A DNA stretch of 25,520 bases from Candidatus Segatella albertsiae. GTDB lineage: Bacteria > Bacteroidota > Bacteroidia > Bacteroidales > Bacteroidaceae. Under the pieces are notes generated by a model. That model saw only the letters and a program-made list of their open reading frames with translations. It was not told where the DNA came from and did no database searches. Below are positions 21,810 to 25,520 of this stretch, piece by piece; position 1 is the first letter of the stretch; the number at the start of each line of letters is the position of its first letter. The stretch spans positions 1-25,520 of the forward strand of contig DKCU01000036.1 in NCBI GenBank assembly GCA_002451555.1, written 5' to 3'. The position numbers were made by a program, and so were the translations under genes.

Positions 21810-23318
21810 TTATTTTATGTAATATTTACTGTCAAAGCGAGTACCCTCTTTCTCAATCTCTTTTCCAACCATAGAATAGAGTGCCTTTCGAAGCTCTTTC
21901 ATATCTATATCAGGAATACGCTCTGCAATATCCGATATTTTACTCAAAGGATGAACACGGAGATCTTCCATAATTAGTGCTTTAAGCACATATGGTTCTA
22001 TAGTCTTCAAACTAGTGACAATGTTAGATTTTGCATTTTTCAGCAAAGTTGCATTGATTTGAAAATATGAGCCTTTCTTAACACCACCTTTTGTTATCAG
22101 ATGATTTTTGTCTAAGTTGTCGATATAGCTTCTCAATCGTTCTTCTGCAGATAACTGGAGAATTTTAGATAAGTCGGTTGAAGGTATGCGCTTCTCCCTT
22201 GCTATGATACCGAAAGCAATCTTGTTCTTTTGGGAGAGTTGGTAATTATGGTCAACATAATCCATGAGTCGTATTACTTCTTTATCAGTAATTTCTGCAC
22301 TTTGATAAACTGTGACAGTATTGAAAGTAGATTCTATCTCTGGTTGCTTCTTCGCTTCAACAGCATCCAACTCATAAATTAAATCATAGCCAGAACCCTC
22401 GCCTTCCATCAATCCGAGTGCTGTCAGTATCTCTATCATGTTTGGGTTACGTCTATGCTTGGTGTGAAGGATGTTGTCTTTGGTTACACCTAAAGGGAGA
22501 CCGCCAGGATTGGAGATGGAGATATAACCTGGATATACTTTGATGGTGATGTCGTTAGAGATGGTTCTTGAGCTATGAGCCAAACTATTAACAAGCAACT
22601 CTCTGATTAAGTTCTCGTTATAATAGCGCACTGTCTTACGGAAGAGTCCATTAGGCATCTCGTAGCTATAGGTCAATTCTACAGCCTTGTCCATGATATC
22701 TTCCAAAAGTTCCTTTGGGTTAAGCGTGTTGTCACGCCATTCCAATTTATTTGTCTTGTTCTCCAATTCATCATATACAATATACTGAACAGTGATTGGA
22801 TAGCAAATGCGGCTGCGTTGCTTGGCAGTACCTATCCAAAGTACGCCAAGGTTTGTCATCTTATTGCCATCAAGGAGATGGTACTGCTCGCCAATTTCCA
22901 TATCGTCGAGTTGTTTGATATGTTGCTTCACTCTGTCAGATTGTCGAATGTCATTGGCAAATTTAGAGAGGTTTGCCTTGTTCTCAGCTTCCAACTCAAA
23001 CTGTGTTGGCACAAGTTCCCATTGGAAAGCACCCTTTTCTTCTCCTACACGCTGGATGTCTTCACTACGTACGGGCTCGCATTTGTCTGCGACACGGATA
23101 TACATCTTGCCATCAGAAGTGGTTGCGTAGGAATGAAGTGAAGGGAAAACAGTGATAGCAAAGTGCTGGCTACCAGTTTCATCTGCGCATACATCGCCCA
23201 CTGCAAGACCAACGTTGAAGCAAAGTCCACGCAATCTTGTGACGGCACTATTTGCCTCTTCTTGTGGAATAACTTGATTGGGACCTGGCTTCTTGGTCTT
23301 GTCTTCTACGCCAATCAT
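21810..23318 (-). CDS. AlbA/Schlafen-type ATP-binding protein, N-terminally truncated
   Basis: 502 residues from the ATG at 23318. It starts in the middle of an AlbA_2/Schlafen nucleotide-binding domain (MIGVEDKTKKPGPNQV), followed by RLRGLCFNVGLAV and KMYIRVADKCEPV. A RecG-C/GHKL-like ATPase region lies at about 225-330 (NLIRELLVNSLAHSSRTISN, YISISNPGGLPLGV, GLMEGEGSGYDLI), then winged-helix regions to the end. In full-length relatives the domain opens 30-40 residues earlier with an E-x-K motif. Here the same frame continues upstream as FKELSTTCVALANAQGG (to about 23375), clearly homologous, but then loses similarity and has no ATG. The N-terminus is therefore lost or displaced. AAGGAGG before the ATG is part of the old coding sequence. 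Related proteins act as DNA-binding regulators or defence factors. Function here is doubtful. Confidence 0.75.
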   Translation of the reverse strand: MIGVEDKTKKPGPNQVIPQEEANSAVTRLRGLCFNVGLAVGDVCADETGSQHFAITVFPSLHSYATTSDGKMYIRVADKCEPVRSEDIQRVGEEKGAFQWELVPTQFELEAENKANLSKFANDIRQSDRVKQHIKQLDDMEIGEQYHLLDGNKMTNLGVLWIGTAKQRSRICYPITVQYIVYDELENKTNKLEWRDNTLNPKELLEDIMDKAVELTYSYEMPNGLFRKTVRYYNENLIRELLVNSLAHSSRTISNDITIKVYPGYISISNPGGLPLGVTKDNILHTKHRRNPNMIEILTALGLMEGEGSGYDLIYELDAVEAKKQPEIESTFNTVTVYQSAEITDKEVIRLMDYVDHNYQLSQKNKIAFGIIAREKRIPSTDLSKILQLSAEERLRSYIDNLDKNHLITKGGVKKGSYFQINATLLKNAKSNIVTSLKTIEPYVLKALIMEDLRVHPLSKISDIAERIPDIDMKELRKALYSMVGKEIEKEGTRFDSKYYIK

Positions 23319-23611
23319 TATTTGTCCTCCTTGTGCATTGGCTAAAGCGACACAAGTAGTGGAGAGTTCTTTGAAAATAAAGCATATATCTTGAATAAAA
23401 ATGTAGTTTCTAAGTGAATTATTCTTTTTTTGCTAAAAATACCTACACACACATTTGACGAATAAGCTTTGTTGGTGTAAACTTGATAGATGGTACTCCT
23501 ATATGAGAAGTTAAGTTGTGGAATGTTATTTTGTGAAATATTGAGAAAGTTACAACTTTTGTCAAAATATCCGATAATCTTCGAGTTTTCTAAATAAAAT
23601 AGTGCCTATAT

Positions 23612-23632
23612 AACTCGGCAAAAACTCGGCAA
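23612..23632. repeat. Short tandem repeat AACTCGGCAA x2
   Basis: AACTCGGCAA occurs at 23612-23621 and 23623-23632 (11-bp period), between the truncated AlbA gene and the tRNA-Leu terminator. The 23376-23643 stretch shows no gene. The repeat could be a recombination or attachment relic. Confidence 0.4.
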
Positions 23633-23643
23633 TTTCATAAACT

Positions 23644-23682
23644 AAAAAATCCTAACCGCTTATTTCCAAGCAGTTAGGATTT
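23644..23682 (-). terminator. Terminator of tRNA-Leu
   Basis: On the minus strand, AATCCTAAC-T-GCTT pairs with AAGC-G-GTTAGGATT with one mismatch and is followed by six T. It begins 8 nt after the tRNA 3' end. Confidence 0.85.
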
Positions 23683-23689
23683 TCTCGGG

Positions 23690-23771
23690 TGCGCCTGATA
23701 GGACTCGAACCTACACGGCCTAAACCACTAGATCCTAAGTCTAGCGCGTCTACCAATTTCGCCACAAGCGC
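23690..23771 (-). tRNA. tRNA-Leu (anticodon UAG)
   Basis: An 82-nt cloverleaf on the minus strand. The acceptor stem GCGCTTG pairs with CAGGCGC, followed by discriminator A73. The anticodon stem CTAGA/TCTAG encloses the loop CTTAGGA, giving anticodon TAG. The T-arm contains GGTTCGAGTCC. A long variable region marks a class II (leucine) tRNA. CCA is not encoded: the gene continues ACCC. It reads codons CUN. Its 3' side faces the truncated AlbA gene and AT-rich patch, a common setting for integration next to tRNA genes. Confidence 0.95.
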
Positions 23772-23782
23772 ATTTGTGGGTG

Positions 23783-23790
23783 CAAAGATA
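23783..23790 (-). promoter_or_regulatory. Promoter -7 element of tRNA-Leu
   Basis: The minus strand reads TATCTTTG, an exact -7 box, 12 nt ahead of the tRNA 5' end. No clear TTG is seen at -33. Confidence 0.6.
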
Positions 23791-23841
23791 CAACTTTTAT
23801 TTGAATAAAAAGAAGAAAAGGGCAAAAAAAGTTACGATTGT

Positions 23842-23872
23842 TTGCTCTTTTCGATATTTTGTGCTAATTTTG
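23842..23872 (+). promoter_or_regulatory. Promoter of the SGNH esterase gene
   Basis: TTG at 23842-23844, a 20-bp spacer and TAATTTTG at 23865-23872 match the consensus. The leader of about 90 nt contains a stable hairpin at 23894-23914 and a 12-codon upstream frame (23896-23934). Confidence 0.65.
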
Positions 23873-23970
23873 CACGCAATTAAGGCTCAACTTTTATGGA
23901 TGTTTCATCCGTAACCGAAAAACTTAAGAAATAGCTAATAACAACTAACAACTAAAAAACAAAGGCATTT

Positions 23971-25221
23971 ATGACAATGAAGAAAACAATGTTAATGTCA
24001 AGTATGATGAAAGGCAGAAAGGTTGTTCTGGGCTTGGCTGCTATGCTTGTGAGCGTGTCGGCAGGGGCTGGCAATCTGAAACCTTCCACTACACTTCCTA
24101 TAGAGGGAAACATGGTGAAGGCTTCTAGTCCGATGATTCAGTATGTGGGGCGTGTGAGCTTTGCCAAGAATCCAGACGTGGCTAGTTTCAACTTCCCAGG
24201 CACTACTATCCATGCAACTTTCGAGGGAACTTCACTGAAGATGATTTGCCGTCCGATGACGGGATATTTCATGGCGCAGGTGGATGGATGCGAGCCTTTT
24301 AAGGTGGGATTCAACGCCGAACGAGACTCGGTGGTCACCGTGGCTGCGGCTTTGGCGCAAGGCGTGCATCACGTAAAGATGATGTATGTGATAGAAGGAT
24401 TGTTCCGTAACCCTGAATTCAAGGGATTTGTGCTCGACAAGGAGTGCAAACTTGTTGAGGCTCCTGCTTTGCCTGAGCGAAAGATTGAGTTCATCGGCAA
24501 TTCCATCACTTGTGGCTATGGTGTGGAAAGTATCGTGATGACAGATCCTTTCGAGGACGAGACGGAGAACCATTGGCTCACTTATGCCAATATCGTGAGC
24601 GATAGCTTGAGGGCACAGCATACTTCCATTTCAAGAAGTGGCATCGGCGTATATCGCAATTATGATGGTCCGAAGGCTGGCTCTGCCGAAAATATGCCTT
24701 GGCAATATGAGTACACCTTATTTAATAAGCACGACGAGAAATGGGATTTCGCTAAATATCAGCCTCAGCTCGTTTGTATCAACCTGGGTACCAACGACCT
24801 TTCTACCAATAACTATGATATCCATCTCTATGAGAAGAACTATCGTATGTTCTTGAAGACGGTTCGCACGAAATATCCCAATGCTAAGATAGTCTTGATA
24901 ACTGGACCTATGTTGGGCGAGAAGGAGAGCAACGAGCAGAAAGCTGTGCTCGATAGGATTTGCAAGGATGCCAATGAGAAAGGATTTACACTGGCTAACA
25001 ATTACGTGAAGGACCAGAAGGGAAACTTTGTGAAGGACCAGAAGGGAAATCTTAAATTGATAAAGAAGGCGAAGGGCGACAAGGATATCTATCGCTTTGA
25101 TTTCACTTTCCAAACAGGCGACCTGGGGTATGGTGCCAGCTGGCATCCAAGCAAGCTTCAGCATCAGAAAATGGCTGGTGAATTATTGCCATTCCTCCGC
25201 AAAATCATGAATTGGAACTGA
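23971..25221 (+). CDS. CE2-like SGNH esterase, probable secreted acetyl-esterase
   Basis: 416-residue exported hydrolase. The signal peptide (KVVLGLAAMLVSVSAGA) lies after several possible Met starts (23971, 23977). Residues about 55-165 form a jelly-roll domain (YVGRVSFAKNPDVASFNF, GTTIHATFEGTSLKM) as in carbohydrate esterase family 2. Residues about 170-415 form the SGNH domain with catalytic S178 in FIGNSITCGYG, N275 in LGTNDLS and H392 in ASWHPS. CE2 enzymes remove acetyl groups from plant glycans such as xylan or mannan and use a Ser-His dyad. An in-frame 24-bp duplication (25006-25053) repeats VKDQKGN in a surface loop, giving eight extra residues. The next gene starts 42 bp later, so the two may be co-transcribed. 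Confidence 0.87.
   Translation: MTMKKTMLMSSMMKGRKVVLGLAAMLVSVSAGAGNLKPSTTLPIEGNMVKASSPMIQYVGRVSFAKNPDVASFNFPGTTIHATFEGTSLKMICRPMTGYFMAQVDGCEPFKVGFNAERDSVVTVAAALAQGVHHVKMMYVIEGLFRNPEFKGFVLDKECKLVEAPALPERKIEFIGNSITCGYGVESIVMTDPFEDETENHWLTYANIVSDSLRAQHTSISRSGIGVYRNYDGPKAGSAENMPWQYEYTLFNKHDEKWDFAKYQPQLVCINLGTNDLSTNNYDIHLYEKNYRMFLKTVRTKYPNAKIVLITGPMLGEKESNEQKAVLDRICKDANEKGFTLANNYVKDQKGNFVKDQKGNLKLIKKAKGDKDIYRFDFTFQTGDLGYGASWHPSKLQHQKMAGELLPFLRKIMNWN
25006..25053. repeat. In-frame 24-bp tandem duplication in the esterase gene
   Basis: Two adjacent 24-bp units share their first 21 bases (GTGAAGGACCAGAAGGGAAA at the start of each) and encode VKDQKGN-F then VKDQKGN-L. The near identity points to a recent duplication. 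Confidence 0.8.
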
Positions 25222-25242
25222 ATTTAAGTGAAGAGTGAAGAA
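25222..25242. repeat. Dispersed repeat, copy 3, shortened
   Basis: ATTTAAGTGAAGAGTGAAGA plus one A matches the first 21 bases of the copies at 2228 and 9225 and starts right after the esterase stop codon. Confidence 0.65.
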
Positions 25243-25263
25243 TCTTATAGCATATTAAATTAT

Positions 25264-25520
25264 ATGATGAAAAAGAATATTTTTTTGAAAACGGCTTTCA
25301 CCTTGGCGATGCCTTTGATGGTGTCTGCTCAGATGCAGGCTCAAACTCCACAGGAGGATTTCAAACGAGACATTACGCTCTCGGCCAGTAACTATGTGGC
25401 TTATCGTGGACCTCAGAAGCAGTTGACTCCTGCTCCCAAGGGATATAAACCTTTCTATTTGAGCCATTATGGCAGACATGGTTCTCGCTATATGATAGGT
25501 AGTGCGGCTTACGATGTGCC
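25264..25520 (+). CDS. Histidine-type phosphatase, partial at the window edge
   Basis: The first 85 codons of an exported protein continue past the window end. The signal peptide (NIFLKTAFTLAMPLMVSAQ) is followed by a short linker and PFYLSHYGRHGSRYMIGSA. The RHGxRY motif (R71, H72) is the phosphate-binding and nucleophile signature of branch 2 histidine acid phosphatases. Bacteroidota members include MINPP-type phytases that remove phosphate from inositol phosphates in the periplasm or on vesicles. The C-terminal HD/HAE motif that would confirm this lies outside the window. ATG codons at 25264 and 25267 are both possible starts. It lies 42 bp behind the esterase gene, so co-expression is likely. 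Confidence 0.8.
   Translation, partial: MMKKNIFLKTAFTLAMPLMVSAQMQAQTPQEDFKRDITLSASNYVAYRGPQKQLTPAPKGYKPFYLSHYGRHGSRYMIGSAAYDV

Noticed and set aside
23319..23333. AAGGAGG as a Shine-Dalgarno site for the AlbA-type gene
   Set aside because: These bases encode the Gly-Gly of the conserved NAQGGQI segment in the same frame, so they are old coding sequence. Bacteroidota rarely rely on such sites.

Overview
The window reads as a chromosomal segment of a Bacteroidales bacterium, most likely Prevotella/Segatella. The reasons are the Bacteroidota-type promoters (TTG at -33, about 20 bp, then TAnnTTTG at -7) ahead of most transcription units, a TonB receptor with a carboxypeptidase-regulatory-like N-terminus, a DUF4492-cydA-cydB cluster, an HU-related protein with a C-terminal extension, C-terminal sorting tails of type IX style, and generally absent Shine-Dalgarno sites. 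No database search was possible, so family names rest on motif and architecture recognition.

Layout. 1-1292: small accessory patch with a long hairpin, a leftward XRE-type HTH protein and a rightward two-gene PIN-domain toxin-antitoxin module. 1380-3870: an OmpR-type response regulator and its histidine kinase, ending in a strong terminator. 3912-4136: an independent unit encoding a 33-residue membrane peptide. 4166-6344: tex. 6366-16893: a likely operon of a TonB-dependent receptor, a DUF4876-like lipoprotein, a DUF6850-like outer-membrane barrel, an exported beta-propeller-like protein and a two-domain M16 metalloprotease. 16899-17186: a small gene of unknown function. 17217-20407 (minus strand): DUF4492 protein, cydA and cydB, the cytochrome bd oxidase. 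20561-21540: an HU/IHF-related protein with a long structured leader. 21549-23375 (minus strand): AT-rich patch with a coding remnant and an N-terminally truncated AlbA/Schlafen-type ATP-binding protein. 23644-23790 (minus strand): tRNA-Leu(UAG) with terminator and promoter. 23842-25520: a CE2-like SGNH esterase and the start of a histidine-type phosphatase.

How the genes fit together. The 6.4-16.9 kb block is the most interesting. A TonB receptor without SusD, a surface lipoprotein, a second barrel and a periplasmic or surface M16 protease suggest uptake of a ligand that must be proteolysed, in the manner of the FusA/FusC ferredoxin system, though no homology to that receptor is claimed. A 16-bp palindrome abuts its -33 box. 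The cyd promoter likewise has a palindrome on its -33 box. Short dispersed repeats (core GTGAAGAGTGAAGAA) sit directly after three genes and appear to have created false upstream GTG/TTG starts.
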